A stretch of 64,000 nt of DNA from Anoplolepis gracilipes (Eukaryota > Arthropoda > Insecta > Hymenoptera > Formicidae). The stretch is taken from positions 20,362,001 through 20,426,000 of the forward strand of contig NC_132970.1 in assembly GCF_047496725.1 (NCBI RefSeq), given 5' to 3'. Positions 49,849 to 63,073 of this stretch are shown here, in pieces. The translations under genes and the position numbers were made by a program. The notes below the pieces were generated by a model, which worked only from the letters and a program-made list of their open reading frames with translations, did no database searches and was not told where the DNA came from. Numbering within the stretch: position 1 is the first letter of the stretch; the number at the start of each line of letters is the position of its first letter.

Positions 49849-51715
49849 ATAATTATTTCCTTATAAGCCACAATTACTTCCTTAATAATATTTAGACTTA
49901 AATATATTTTGTTTGATGTTGTATTGTTCGATGATTTAAGTTCAAGTCAGAGGGAGAACACAAAACAATTAAATAATTAATAATAATAAAATAAACAATC
50001 AAATAATAGTCAAGTAATTAAAATTTAGGTAACAGAAAGTCTCATAACATATTACGTTCAGCAAATAATAATTTATCTATACTTTAAAATACATATATTT
50101 ATATTATAATTTTATATTTTTTTTCACGTATGTACATGTATGATATAGTACTTAATATTTGATATGATATAGTACGAAATATTTTGACAATAAATTAATA
50201 ATAACGTGGTGTATTTACGTTAGAGTGCGCTAATGTTCTCTTTGTCAGCTCTGTTATGGTACAACGAAAGGAGATTTTAACATGATTAAAATGACTTTAA
50301 TATATTATATTAATTAGAATAATAATAAAGTATTATTTACGGACTACATAAAAAATAAATATGTGAAAGTACTCTGATATCGAAATTTTTTAACGTGAAA
50401 ATATTAAAAACTAATAATTACAGACATAGGAAGACATAAAAATTGATTTATTTCATATTGTTTATTAAATGTAGAATGAGATGAAATTCACAAAATAAAA
50501 TACACAAATAGCCCATAATCAATAATTTTTCAAATATGCACATAAATATTACTTTAAACTACAATTGAGTAAAATTTTATGTATGTATGTATTTGTTATA
50601 ATATCTGATATATGTTATTGACATTGTTTATTTTCAATTATCTATTGAAACGGTAAGATTTTGATAGGGTAGATATAACAGTAGGTATAACGATATTAAC
50701 GGTTTGCAGTGTATGTGGTAACCGCAGTGTCAACTGCAAGTAATTCTAGTAAGAAAAGGAATTGTGTTATAAATAACACAATATAATTATTTCCTTATAG
50801 GCTACAATTACTTCTTTAATAATTTTTAGACTTAAATATATTTTGTTTGATGTTGTATTGTTCGATGATTCAAGTTCAAGTCAGAGTGAGAACACAAAAC
50901 AATTTAATAATAAATAATAATAAAATAAACAATCAAATAATAGTCAAGTAATTAAAATTTAGGTAACAAAAAATCTCGTAATATATTACGTTCATAATAT
51001 ATTACAGCAAATAATAATTTATCTATACTTTATAAATTATAAATTATAATATTAAAATACATATTTTAATATTATAATTTTATATTTCACGTATGTACAT
51101 GTATGTTATAGTAGGTACTTGAAATATTTTGACAATAAATTAATAATAACGTGGTGCATTTACGTTATAGTGCGCTAATGTTTTCTTTGTCAGCTCTGTT
51201 ATCCTACAATGACAGGAGATTTTAACATGATTAAAATGACTTTAATATATTGTATTAATTAGAATACTCATAAAAAATTATTTACGGATTACATAAAAAA
51301 TAATTACGAAAAAGTACTCTGACATGAAAATTTTTCAACGTATAAAGATTAAAAATTAATAATTACAGACATAAAAATTGATTTATTTCATATTGTTTAT
51401 TAAATGTATACAAATTTCACAAAATAAAATACACAAATATCCCACAATTAATAATACTTAAAATATGCACATAAAGTAATCTTTAAACTACAATTGTGTA
51501 AGATTTTATGTATGTATGTATTTATTATAATATCTGACATATGTTATTGACATTGTTTATTTCCGATTATCTATTGAAACGGTAAGATTTTGATAGTGTA
51601 GATATAACAGTAGGTATAACGATATTAACGGTTTGCAGTGTATGTGGTAACCGCAGTGTCAACTGCAAGTAATTCTAGTAAGAAAAGGAATTGTGTTATA
51701 AATAACACAATATTT
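49849..51715. repeat. ~930-bp tandem duplication in the right arm
   Basis: 49849-50783 and 50785-51715 are two similar units: both start with TTATTTCCTTATA(A/G)GC, contain the GTTTGATGTTGTATTGTTCG segment, the AGGAGATTTTAACATG segment, and end with GGAATTGTGTTATAAATAAC. The left arm holds one clear unit plus a second partial one split by a Penelope element. Confidence 0.7.
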
Positions 51716-53549
51716 TCATATACAAGATGAATCATTGGAAATAAAATATGATGTATCTTTCTTTTTAAAGATATATAGAGTAGAATTTAAATACTGAAGT
51801 ATGAACTCACACGATGAGTATCTTAATTTCTAATAAATCTTAATCTTTATTTTAATTCTTTTTAAGTTATCATTTTCAAAATTGTTGAAATTTTATTAAT
51901 TTCTTTTATTTTTTCTGTTATTTTTTTTTTTTTTATAAACCTATATAATTTTCTAAATTTTCATACATACAGTGTACATTTGACAAGAACGTTAATTTCA
52001 TTTATTATAATATTACATATTGTTATAAAATGTCTGAATTAAAAATTTAAAGATTAAAGAACGGAAACTTTTCTAATATTTTTTATATTTAATTCATATA
52101 TTTTTTAATGAATAATAGAAAATTAAATAATACAATTACAATGTAAAAAATTACAATTTTTAATATTGTGCACACATTTATTCTATATATTTTTTCGTAA
52201 TGGCACATAATCAATGTGATTTGCAAGATTAATTCAAATATTGATTCAATGTACCTATTCAAAACGAGTAAAAAAGAATCGATAAATGTATATTTTCTCT
52301 CGTAGTTAAAAAAATGTATAATTAATGAATACTTAACTTTTATAATTATTATATATGATTGAAATAAATATAAAGCATTTTAACATAATTAAAATGACTT
52401 TAACATATTATATTAAATAGAATAATTATAATATATTATTTACGTATTATATAAAAAATAAATATGTGAAAGTACGTTGATATAGAAATGCTTTAATTCT
52501 GAACATGTAAAGATTAAAAATTATTATTTATAGATGTAGGAAAACATAAATACTTATTTTTCTATATTGCTTATTAAATCGTATATGAAATTAACAAAAT
52601 ATATAATAAATAAATAAATATCAAAAATTAGGATATTCAATTAGGATATTCAATCTTAAAATATCTTAAATATTAAGTAAAATATCATAAATATAATTCT
52701 AAATGTAAATTTTGTAGGATATGATGACCTTATATAACTTGTAAATATGTTTGTATTTATATATATATTTATTATGATGTCTCTTACATCGACATTGCCA
52801 GTTTTCGATTACCTCTTGAAACGTTAAGATTACGATAGTACAGATTAACGGTTCACGGTGATAAAATATCAACTTTAATTAGTTCTGAGAAGAAAAGAAA
52901 TTGTATTAGAAATAACACAGCATTTTTACTATACAAGGTGAGTCGCTAGAAACAGAATATTATATAACTTTTTCTTTAAAGATACATAAAAGATAAAACG
53001 TAATTTAAATTGTACTAAAATATGAACACACACAAAAAGGATATTTTTTCAAATTATTTTCAAAATTGTTAAACTGTTGAACATTTTATTATTTTTTTCA
53101 TTTCTTTTTCTTTCATTTTTTAAAAAACCTATACATATTCTTAAATTTTATGTACATATATTCTATATCTGACAAAAGCATAAATCTTTTTTTATTATTA
53201 TATTGTTATATAATGTCTTTTAATTAGAAAAAATATTAAAAAAGAAAAATATTTATAAAAATTTTTTTATAGTTAATTTATATATTTTAAATGGATAATA
53301 AAACATTGAATAATACAATTATAATGTTAAAAATTATCATGTTCATATAATACTGTGCACATGTTTATTCTATATCTTTTTCTAATATCAATAATAATTT
53401 GTAAGGTTACTTTAAAATCGATTAGTGATTCGATATATTTATTTATACGAATAATAAACAAACGATAAATGTTTCCCTCGTTACTAAAAAAAATGTGTAT
53501 AATATATAAGACATATAAAAACATTCAAATTGTCTTTGACCTAGTTGCG

Positions 53550-53604
53550 CGCACACGCCAATACACATACACACACGCGCGTGCGCCCATATATGTATGT
53601 GTGT
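53550..53604. repeat. Alternating CG/CA tract upstream of copy A
   Basis: Inverted counterpart (GCGCGCACACG, then CACACACGCGCGTGCGCCC) about 300 nt upstream of the copy A ATG. Confidence 0.55.
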
Positions 53605-53875
53605 ATACATGCCTGAAGAGACATAACAAAGTCGAAAAAAATTTAAATTTTTTTTGACTATTCCGTTGATTATTTTTATTGCTAGTTTTATGAAAATATG
53701 ATCATCTACGAAACAATAAATTTTAAAAATAACATGTTCATATATGTAGATCGGTCTGTTATTCATCACGGATAAAATTACGCAAGAAAACTAATTTTAG
53801 AAAATACTTTATAAATTTATTTGCTGTAAAATTTATTATTTAAATTTTATTTTATATTTATCTTTCTTTCAACAG

Positions 53876-53906
53876 AGACAGTTGCTACAGATACCTATAA
53901 ATTGAC
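53876..53906 (+). other. Conserved 5' leader exon start of copy A (acceptor before ATG)
   Basis: A pyrimidine-rich tract ending in TTTCTTTCAACAG lies 31 nt before the ATG and is conserved in B (leader 31571-31541), C and D. This implies a spliced 5' UTR whose first exon lies upstream and was not located. The ATG is chosen because it is the first in frame and starts the signal peptide in all four copies. Confidence 0.55.
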
Positions 53907-54872
53907 ATGGCATTTCTAAGACTGTTATTTTATGGCGGTCTTTTATTCATCATAACAACAGCTTTTTTAATTAATGAAAGTACGGGAAGTTCATTGATTG
54001 CATTTAATGATTACTTTAATAATATAATGCCAGTGCACTACGACGTCAAGTTAATACCATATTTCAAAGAAGACAAGGAACATGAAATATATAAATATAA
54101 AGAGTTTGAAACATTAATAGAAGAGTATCAAACAAAAGGCAACTTTGTTTTCTATGGCGAATTAAGTGCCATTATCGATATTTCTCGTTCAATTACAAAA
54201 ATAGGTTTAAATTCATCGCCATTAACAGAATTTTTCTTTGGAGTGTTGACAAATGATTTATCTAATATGTATAGTGCAGAATTACAAAATAGGACTGTAG
54301 ATACCAATGTTAAGTGTTTATTTCCGCCATATACTGAATGTGAAAAGCAAAATTGCATTTTAAAATTCAATGAAACTTTATCAAGTGGACGTTACAGATT
54401 AAATACAAAATTTGTCACTGCAATTAATAACACAGAAAACATTATTACTTCTTTGAAGACTATAGTCGAGAGGGGAGAATCATTCGAAATGTGAGTAATA
54501 TTAAGAGTACAATAAATATATAAATTTTTGTCATTGCTGTTCTCGTATCTTATATTATCTCTTTTTATAATATTTAATTTTATTATACTTTATATCGCTA
54601 TATTTATTTCACTTTATATCGCTATCTTTATTTCACTTTATATCACTTAACGTTTTATACTATTTTTGAATTGTTAATCAGTCCTATTTATTATTAAATT
54701 CATGATATATATAAATTAAAAAAATGTGTTAGCATGGAAAGTTGAATAATAGTTTAGATAGGAATGCAATAATTTATACTTTATGTCGTTTTATTACGTA
54801 TGTGCATAAAATAAAATATAAAATTTCTCTGTACCTTTATACGTGCGTGTGTTCTCTCTCTCTCTCTATATA

Positions 54873-54926
<54 letters not shown>

Positions 54927-55316
54927 AAGCAGAGTGAATTGTAACCAAATTTTATGTGAAAACAATGATTTTTTTTAATCAATTTGAAGATAATTTCGCC
55001 TTAACAAAAATATTAAGACATCAATTTAATAATTTTCTAGTTATGGGATTGAACAAAAAAGATTTTTATCAAATTAAATTTTGTGGCGTTAAGAGATTAA
55101 CATATATAATTACATTCATTAGTTAATTTTACAGTTAACTTAAAAACAATTTTAATTTAAAGTTTACAATTAAGTAAACAGATAATGGCAAAAATTAAAA
55201 GTTTTAAAATAATGATAACCTTTTTCGACATTTTCGCTGAAAAAAAAATTATCTTCAAATTGGTCAAAGAATCCGTTTACTAAAAGTATATCTGGTAATT
55301 AAATCTTGTACAAGTG

Positions 55317-55368
<52 letters not shown>

Positions 55369-57653
55369 TACGAAACGCTATGACTAGAATAAGCTGCACA
55401 GTGTGAGTCATATAAAATGTTACAAACTTATATCTCAAAAACAAAACATTTTAGAAACAATGTCTCATATAAAAGTTTTGCAATTTTAAGGGGAACGTCA
55501 TTCACCCTGGAAGCCGCTTCAAGATCACATTAAAATGAATTTATAATTTAAAAAAATCACCTTTCTTAAAGAAAACTTTTATTCTATATTCCTATAACTC
55601 ATCTCAAGGGCTCTTTAAAATACTATAATAGTGTTTTTTATTAAGTACTTTTCGAGTTGTATGGTTCAAAAGATATAGTTTTTTTACATGAAATATTTTA
55701 AAACATTCAGTTTTTGATATTTTTGCCTTAACACTTTTATGTGCAGAATAATGAGATAACACAATTGGTGTAAAAAAACGTAATTGTGTTAAAAAGAAAA
55801 TATGTAAGTGCAAATTTATGTATTTTTTTTAAGACAACTGTGCGTTTTTGTATACGAATTGATTCATTTTATTATTTTGTATATAAATATTGAAAAAATA
55901 GATAATCAGAAAATCAATATTGCTTTAATTGTATGGTATAATTAAAGTATAAAAGTTTACTTCATAAATAATTAAATTTTTGGCCATCGTAGTCTTGTAA
56001 ATTTTCACGCAGAATATTGTAAATAATCAACATACATAAAAAAATTAAGATAGTTGAAAAAAATGAAAATGAATTTTACAACTCGAAAAAGTCACGAGTA
56101 AACAAAATATTTTTATATGCACTTTGTAGCAGACTCAAAGTCATGTAAATTTTTCTTATTCAACTTTCTTTTAACTTCAATCAATTGCGACATTTGTTTG
56201 GACATTTATGAACAGACACTCTGTATATATAATGCGATAATAAATATTGATTAATAAAAATCATCGTTATTTATATAAATCAATATTATTAAAATTTCGT
56301 AGGTTGGACATAATACATTTTCAGGCGACTGGAGCCCGACGATTGTTTCCATGCTGGGACAATCCGACAATCAAGGCGACTTTCAACATTGCCATAAAGC
56401 ATCATCGTAAATACAAAGTTTTTTCAAATATGCCGGTACAAAGAAAGGAAACATGTAAACATGAAGTGCATGAAACCGAAACATATATGAAGTGGACATG
56501 CTTTAATACTACTCCTCCAATGTCCACTTATGTCGTGACGGTTGTAATCTTGTCAGCAGATGTCTATAAATTTGAGACGATAGAATCTAGAATCATTATA
56601 TGGCGTAGACTCGAATTAGATCAAATGGAATTTGCTGAAATGATAGCAACCAGAGCAATGATAACATTTGAACATGAATGGAAAGAATTGAAAATACCAA
56701 AAGTGCAATTTGTTGCAATCCATAGTTTGCTATATGACAATGAGAACTGGGGTCTTCTGTTAAATAGGTAATTCAAAAATTAGAAAAAATATCAATTTAT
56801 TTAAATACAATTTATATATAAAAAAAAATTAGAAATAATTAAATTAAATTAAAAATATAAAATTAAAATTTAGAAATACATACGTTAAAATATAATTGTT
56901 TTAATGTAGAATTTTTATACATGTACATTATTATACATATATTTTTATAACTAATTATAAGTTGATTTCAATCATATATACATATGTATATCACGTATAT
57001 GACAATAATTTATGTCACAATTTTTATATAATTAGTAAAAAGCAATATATAAAACAATTTTATCACATCAGTTATATTATCCATTTAGAAGATATTTTTA
57101 ATTTTAAATCAGAAAATATATCAAAATTATTATTTGGCCAAGTTTATGTAAATACTAAACTCTGAAAATTTAATTTCCATATTTTTTAGTGAAACAGATA
57201 TTATTTACGATAAAAATCTGCATTCTGTTGCGCATAAAATAAATATAGCACGATTGATAGGGCGCAAAATGGCATATCAATGGTTTGCTGATATAATAAA
57301 CCCATTTTGGTCATCTGAGTTATGGTTAATAGATGGTCTTACTACATTGTATGGACTTTATGCTATCAATTCTATCGAGGTAATTTTTTAATATTTTTTT
57401 AGTAATATTCTTAATTTATCAATTATATTTAATCTTTCTTCTTTAGGATTACGAAAATTCCGAAATGATGGATTTATTTGTAGTTCAGGTTTACTATGAA
57501 TCACTTCGTTTGGAGACTCACAATCAGTCTCTGATAAAGGAAGCCAATTTTTCCGAAAATAATGCATTTTCTTCTTTTTACCGTTACTTTAAAGGTAAAA
57601 AAATCAATAAATTTGTTTAAATAAATCAAGTCAATAAATATATTTCAATATAA

Positions 57654-57698
<45 letters not shown>

Positions 57699-59904
57699 TA
57701 TACTAAAATTAAAAAATTTATGAAAAATGTAGTTGAAAGACTTCAAAACGAACTTATATATAAATCACATTGTATCATATGAATTGTAGCGCCCTTAATA
57801 TTACGCATGCTGCAGTATGTAATTACCGATAAAATGTTTCAACGGATGGTTTATGAATATTTAAGTATGTGAGTATATTATGAAATATATTGTATATACC
57901 ATTTTAATATATTATTTACTTATACATTATAGAATCTAGCATATTAAATATCAAATACTGCAATTATGTAAGCTGTATAAAGTGTATAAATTAAATAACA
58001 CTTTAATATTTTTTTATACGTAATTTATAATCAGTACCGCTTTTACTGTGTCAATAATGCCAAATTTTAACTAATATAGTGAGTTTAAGTCGCAGAGTCT
58101 TTTCCAAAGTTTATGGCTCACCATGCAGGATATTTTAAACAAATTATATTTTGAGAAAGAAATAATGCCTCCTTCAACAATAATAAATGATTGGATGAAA
58201 ACTATAAATTATCCTGTGTTGAAAATAACGAGAGATTTCTCGAATAATGAAAATGTATATAATGTAACAATAGAAAATTATGAAATACTTAAACAATACG
58301 CTTTCTGGGTATTTATAACTTATGCCTCCCAGAATAATCCAAATTGTGGGGACCTTAGAATGCCGCTTTACGACGAAAGAGTAATAGTTTTGTCGTCGTC
58401 CCGGCCAGCTTACCAAGTTTCTGTAAAAGATAATGGTTGGGTAATATTCAATTTACGACAAATTGGTAAATATTGATTAACTAATTTATTATATTTTTAC
58501 ATAATTAAAGTATTAAACCATTATATAATGTTAACTATATTCTTTTTTAATAACAATACGCAATGTATGAATAAATACATAATAACATTATATAATATTT
58601 CAAAAAATATTGTATGACGCATTCTCTGCATTTTACTATCGATTAACGTGAAATAAATTCAATTTTGCATCTATAATTATTTAAGCTAAAATAAATATAA
58701 ATGGATTTATAATTTCTTACATAGTTTTATTCTATGCCATATTACCACACACACAAATACTACTCTAAATAATGTTTTTCTTAATTATTATAATTTGTCT
58801 TTCTTTTTTTAATACTTGGAATTACTCAAACATCTAAAATGCAGATAATTTTAAATATTTTTTAATATATTTAAAATATCATTTATTTGAAAATCTAATA
58901 ATATAAAAATTATTTATTAAAGGATACTATCGCGTTAATTACGATCCTGAAAATTGGCAAAAAATTGCAAAATATTTGAACTCTACAGAATATACAAAAA
59001 TACATGTTCTTAATCGTGCTAAAATCATCGACGATGCATTTTATTTTCTGATAAATGGCCAACTTAATTCTTCCGTATTCTGGAACTTGACGAGCTATCT
59101 TGGACATGAGACAAATTATATAGCATGGTATCCTATGATAAAAGCTTTTGAACATATGTCGAGCATCATTCCATTTCCAGATGAAGGAATCCAAAATATT
59201 AAGGTAAATAATAATAGTATTAAACAGTAGAAGAATTTTTAAATTATTTTATGTCATATTTTCCAAGAAAATAAAATATATGTAGCTAAAAAGATTCAAG
59301 TAGTTTTTCTGTATTCTTATTTAAGATAAAGTAAAATCTTTTTTATTTAAGAAGAGTTTTTACTTCAGTTTTATATTATAATTGTTAAACATACATTAGA
59401 TTTTTGAATAATTATTTTTCTCATATTATAAATAAATTTTCTATTAAAATTTCAATTTTTAAATTTATATGTACGTATAGTAATCAAACGTACGTATAGT
59501 AATATAAAAAAAAATCGGTAATTGTGTATGAGTATCAAATGTTGTTAATAAATTAAAGTTTACTTTGTATATTTGCATGTGCATTATAATATGTAGATTC
59601 TCCTTTATTTCTTTTTATTTTGGATTGTAGAAAAACATGTTAAAACAAAAGTTGTTTGGCTCGGAAGGATATATGTATATGTATATATGTATATATATAT
59701 ATGTATATATATATATATGTATATATATAATGTGTATATATAATTTGGTGACATTAGTTTGACTTTAAGTGTACAAGCCATAATCAAACTAATTGCATTA
59801 TCTCATGTTCTCTTTAAAGCCAAACAACTTGTTTGTAAAACATTGACTCTATAATTAAAAATAAGAAAATTTTTATGGTGGAGAGAATAAATTAAAATAA
59901 AATG

Positions 59905-59949
<45 letters not shown>

Positions 59950-60929
59950 GTGTGTGTGTGTGTTGCTAGTACGGAGTTAAGACTATTATGTTTTTCAATA
60001 TATATAGAATATCTCATTTTAAAGTTAGAGTATTCCAAAAGTGACTCCCTTTTATCTTATAAACCAAAAAAGATATACAATAATAACTATACATATATTA
60101 AATTAGTTCAAAATTAGATATGTTAAAAATATAGGCTTACAAAAGAACCTCGCGAATCCGAAAATTCTGATTTTAATGAAACTTTGCATATATATAGGAG
60201 GGGTAAATAGGTGAATTTAGAAATTTTTAGTTGCTGCCCAAAAACGATTCTAAGGGATGAAACCACCTCTTACATATAAAGTTGTTTTTCGGTTTTTTCT
60301 ACATATCTTGAAAATTATTGGAGCTATTGAAAAATGTTTTATACAAAAGTTTATGATAAAAAGTTCTCTATTTAACCACATTAATAGAATTTTTAAAAAA
60401 TAATTTAAACAAATTTTTTTTCTTAAATCTTTGATAAAAATTATTTTTAAAAAATTATATTAATCTAGTCAAATAGAGGTGTTTTTATCATGAAATTTTT
60501 GTATGAAACATATTTCAATATCTCGAATAATTTTTAAGATATATAGAAAAACTATCTTTTATATGAGGTATGGTTTCACTTAGAAGCATTTTCAGGCTGG
60601 AAATAAATATTTCTAAATTTATTTACCTCTGTACCTACATATTATATATGTATTGTAAGTTAAGAAATTAATATAAAACTTTAAATATTATAGTTTTATC
60701 AAAATTAAAAATCTTTTAAGTTTTTTTTTATCACCTTAATACTGCATGATTAAATTGTTAATGATTAATAGTTTTATTTCACTCGCCGAATACAGTTATT
60801 ATAATTTTATTTATATGGAATATTAATTTTAATTTATCATTTATTTAGTATAATTTTGAAATACAAGTCATACTGATTTATCTTAAAACGTATTTTTTTC
60901 ATTCTCAGTAATCTTACGTAAATTAAGGA

Positions 60930-60974
<45 letters not shown>

Positions 60975-62371
60975 TACTAATATATGTATTCAGAATGTTT
61001 ATGAAAAACCACCGGAATTTAAAAAATTAACTTACTGAATTAAATCATATTGATTCAGTAAGTGAGATACATTTATTCTGTTTGTTGGAGCGTGTTTTAG
61101 TTACTAAATAAGTTTTTGTACGTATAAACAAAAATTTTTTACGTTACATATGACGCTCTCACATAAATTTGAAATTAAAATTAATACATTAATTGGATAA
61201 TGTTGAAGATAAAACGAGATTTATTTCTTTTCCAACAAAATAGAGTTTTACTCGAATGGTGTTCGTATAAAGCTAGAGATTCAAATTTTTTAACTTATTT
61301 TTACATAAAGAGATCAATGGATGTAATGTTAGAACTTTGCAGTGGCTGTTCGATCAGCCTGCTTCTCTTTCAATCTACTTGTTGAGAAATTGAATATTTA
61401 ACGCTACATGCTTACTGTAAACCGATATAATTATTTGACTTGGATAACTTTTAGGAAAAAATAAAGATTATATTGGCCAATCTACTTGAGAAAATAAAAT
61501 ACGAAGAAGATCCTGAGGAAAGTGATCTTACTAAATGTTTAAGGCAAGAAGCCATTAAATGGTTGTGTATTCTTGGTGACTCGAATTGCCTTACAGAAGC
61601 TAATAAAAATATAATACGTATTGTATACCCATCGGATACAAATAAGTAATTTTTCTTGTTACAATTTTTTACCATTATTTGCATATTCAATTATTGAATC
61701 AAGATGCAATATTATAGCGCTAAATATGTTTAATCAAACTATTATTTTTAGATATTTTAGACTTTTACCGTGGTGGAAAGAGTTGTTATACTGTAAAGGT
61801 TTAATATTAGCAGACAGTAAAGATTTGCGCAAGTTGAAGGAATATTTAACGAAAAAATATAATAATGATAGATTTTTAGAATATTTAGCTTGTGCTTCAA
61901 ATAAAATTATGGAAGAATATTTAGAATCAATAATGTTCAAACAAAGTGAAACATATAATGAAACACAAATCAAGAGAAATATGATGAGTTATCTTTTTAT
62001 TATTGCAAAACATGCAAACCACAGTAATGTGCTTTCGAAAATACTAACAAATTTTGATCAATTAAAACCAAGGTAATAACCAAAAATATTTTTTTCTTGA
62101 ACAAATACTTCTTACAATTACGAAAATTAATTACGTATAATAACTATATGTGTTGTTTTATAGAGGTGTCAATGAAGTTGCCATATTTATTGTCATTATT
62201 AATCATGTGTATGCTGAAGAACAATTAATACAGGTAAATTTTATAGATCCGGTTATTTTTTTTATTATAACGCTTATTTATATCTGACGTACACATGTAT
62301 ATATATATATATATATATTACAGGCTTTTGTAAAATTATCTTTCTTTATGAAGAACTCAGCTTTTTTATGA
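53907..62371 (+). CDS. M1 aminopeptidase N-like secreted pseudoenzyme, copy A (11 coding exons)
   Basis: Coding exons seen: 53907-54490, 56303-56767, 57190-57379, 57447-57594, 57790-57868, 58080-58465, 58923-59203, 61455-61645, 61752-62072, 62164-62233, 62324-62371. They sum to 2763 nt (920 codons plus stop), all junctions are GT-AG and phases agree. N-terminus is a hydrophobic signal peptide (about residues 1-20). Family landmarks: PVHYDVKLIPYF near residue 45, FQATGARRLFPCWD at the exon 1/2 junction, ENWG at 342-345, QWF at 380-382, ILRMLQYV, GYYRVNYD and an ERAP1-like C-terminal domain with HVYAEEQL. Catalytic residues are missing: HEXXH is R375-K-M-A-Y379, the third zinc ligand is D398, GAMEN is YDNEN (339-343); the transition-state Tyr may survive as Y459. 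The C-terminus stops shortly after the last helices with no hydrophobic GPI-type tail, so a soluble secreted protein is inferred. Family normally cleaves N-terminal residues; this one probably cannot. Family certainty high, exact role unknown. Confidence 0.85.
54852..54922. repeat. CT/TA compound microsatellite
   Basis: (CT)8 followed by a ~60-nt TA run in intron 1 of copy A. Confidence 0.8.
55317..55363. repeat. GT microsatellite
   Basis: About 23 GT units in intron 1 of copy A; not in copy B. Confidence 0.8.
55395..56228. mobile_element. Degenerate foldback/MITE-like sequence in intron 1 of copy A
   Basis: Bounded by CACAGTGTGAGTC and ACAGACACTCTGTA. The right ~220 nt correspond (inverted) to 29362-29600 in copy B, so part pre-dates the duplication; the interior shares TACTTTTCGAGTTGTA and TGTGCAGAATAATGAGA with the 29790-30619 element. 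No coding. Confidence 0.4.
57655..57695. repeat. TA microsatellite in intron 4 of copy A
   Basis: About 19 TA units; the copy B counterpart (27810-27843) is shorter. Confidence 0.75.
59905..59962. repeat. TA/TG microsatellite in intron 7 of copy A
   Basis: About 20 TA units then a short TG run. Confidence 0.75.
60204..60628. mobile_element. Foldback MITE in intron 7 of copy A
   Basis: Imperfect inverted repeat centred near 60400: GGGGTAAATAGGTGAATTTA at one end, AAATTTATTTACC at the other, with ATGAAACCACCTC against GAGGTATGGTTTCA and TTTTATACAAAAGTTTATG against CATGAAATTTTTGTATGAAA. Not found in intron 7 of copy B. Confidence 0.55.
60935..60970. repeat. CA microsatellite in intron 7 of copy A
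   Basis: About 18 CA units; copy B has a TG/TA run at the corresponding place (24783-24820). Confidence 0.75.
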
Positions 62372-62659
62372 AACGCCGAATCTTTATAAGTTAGTATTTA
62401 AAGATTTACAAAGTGTCTGTAACACATATACTTAAAAAAATAATTTTTTGTTGAAAAATAATGATGATCTTTTATATAACCATATATTCTTCCATCGCTC
62501 TTTTAAGAGTTATACTCTTCTAAAAGGAGAAATAAAGATTAAGTTTTCAATTATTTTTTTTCTAAATTTTGGACAAAAAAAAAATGAAATTTGATGGTAA
62601 TTTTCCACGGACATCAAGGATATTTTTTATTATATTTCTAAAATTTTTCCGTATCATTA

Positions 62660-62665
62660 AATAAA
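62660..62665 (+). terminator. Possible poly(A) signal AATAAA for copy A
   Basis: AATAAA about 290 nt past the stop, in a 3' flank conserved with copy B (which keeps the same hexamer in its minus-strand flank near 21.8 kb). A nearer AATAAA at 62531 in copy A is GGTAAA in copy B. Assignment is tentative. Confidence 0.3.
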
Positions 62666-63073
62666 AGAATGAAATTGTGCATAATATTGCATTTATTTAT
62701 TTACATGAAAAATTTTTACTTAAATTATTTAGTAGGTAATGTAAGTAGAACGACCAAACTAGCCAATAATATCTTTATTTAATATTAAGACGACGTTTCG
62801 ATCATTTGGTGGTCCGTTTCAAATTTAACTACAATGAATAACAAATTAATTATAAATTGAACCAAGACGGTAAACGCAGTAAATCAATCAAAAAACCAAA
62901 TAAATTTAGTACATACATTCGCGTGAACAAAGATGTATATCGATGTGTTGTATAAGTAGCAGTTAATTAAACATTTCGTTGTTGTAGATATTGATTTGAC
63001 GAATCAACAAGTGACGAAACACGTCTTGTCAAAACTAATATCGAAACTAAACTGTCGATTTTTTAAAAACGTT

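Larger units (their letters stand above)
44955..53880. repeat. Right arm of ~9-kb inverted segmental duplication (upstream of copy A)
   Basis: Inverted homologue of 12639-21660. It differs by a LINE insertion (45930-48064), a 185-bp MITE (49353-49537) and an extra tandem copy of a ~930-bp segment. No gene of its own was found outside the LINE. Confidence 0.85.

Noticed and set aside
58174..58416. 80-codon frame antisense to exon 6, also present in copy B
   Set aside because: Shadow of the real exon, conserved because the sense strand is.
62786..62815. Hammerhead motif at the end of Penelope element 3
   Set aside because: CGAAACGTCGTC is present but no CTGANGA precedes it; only the tail resembles the other copies.
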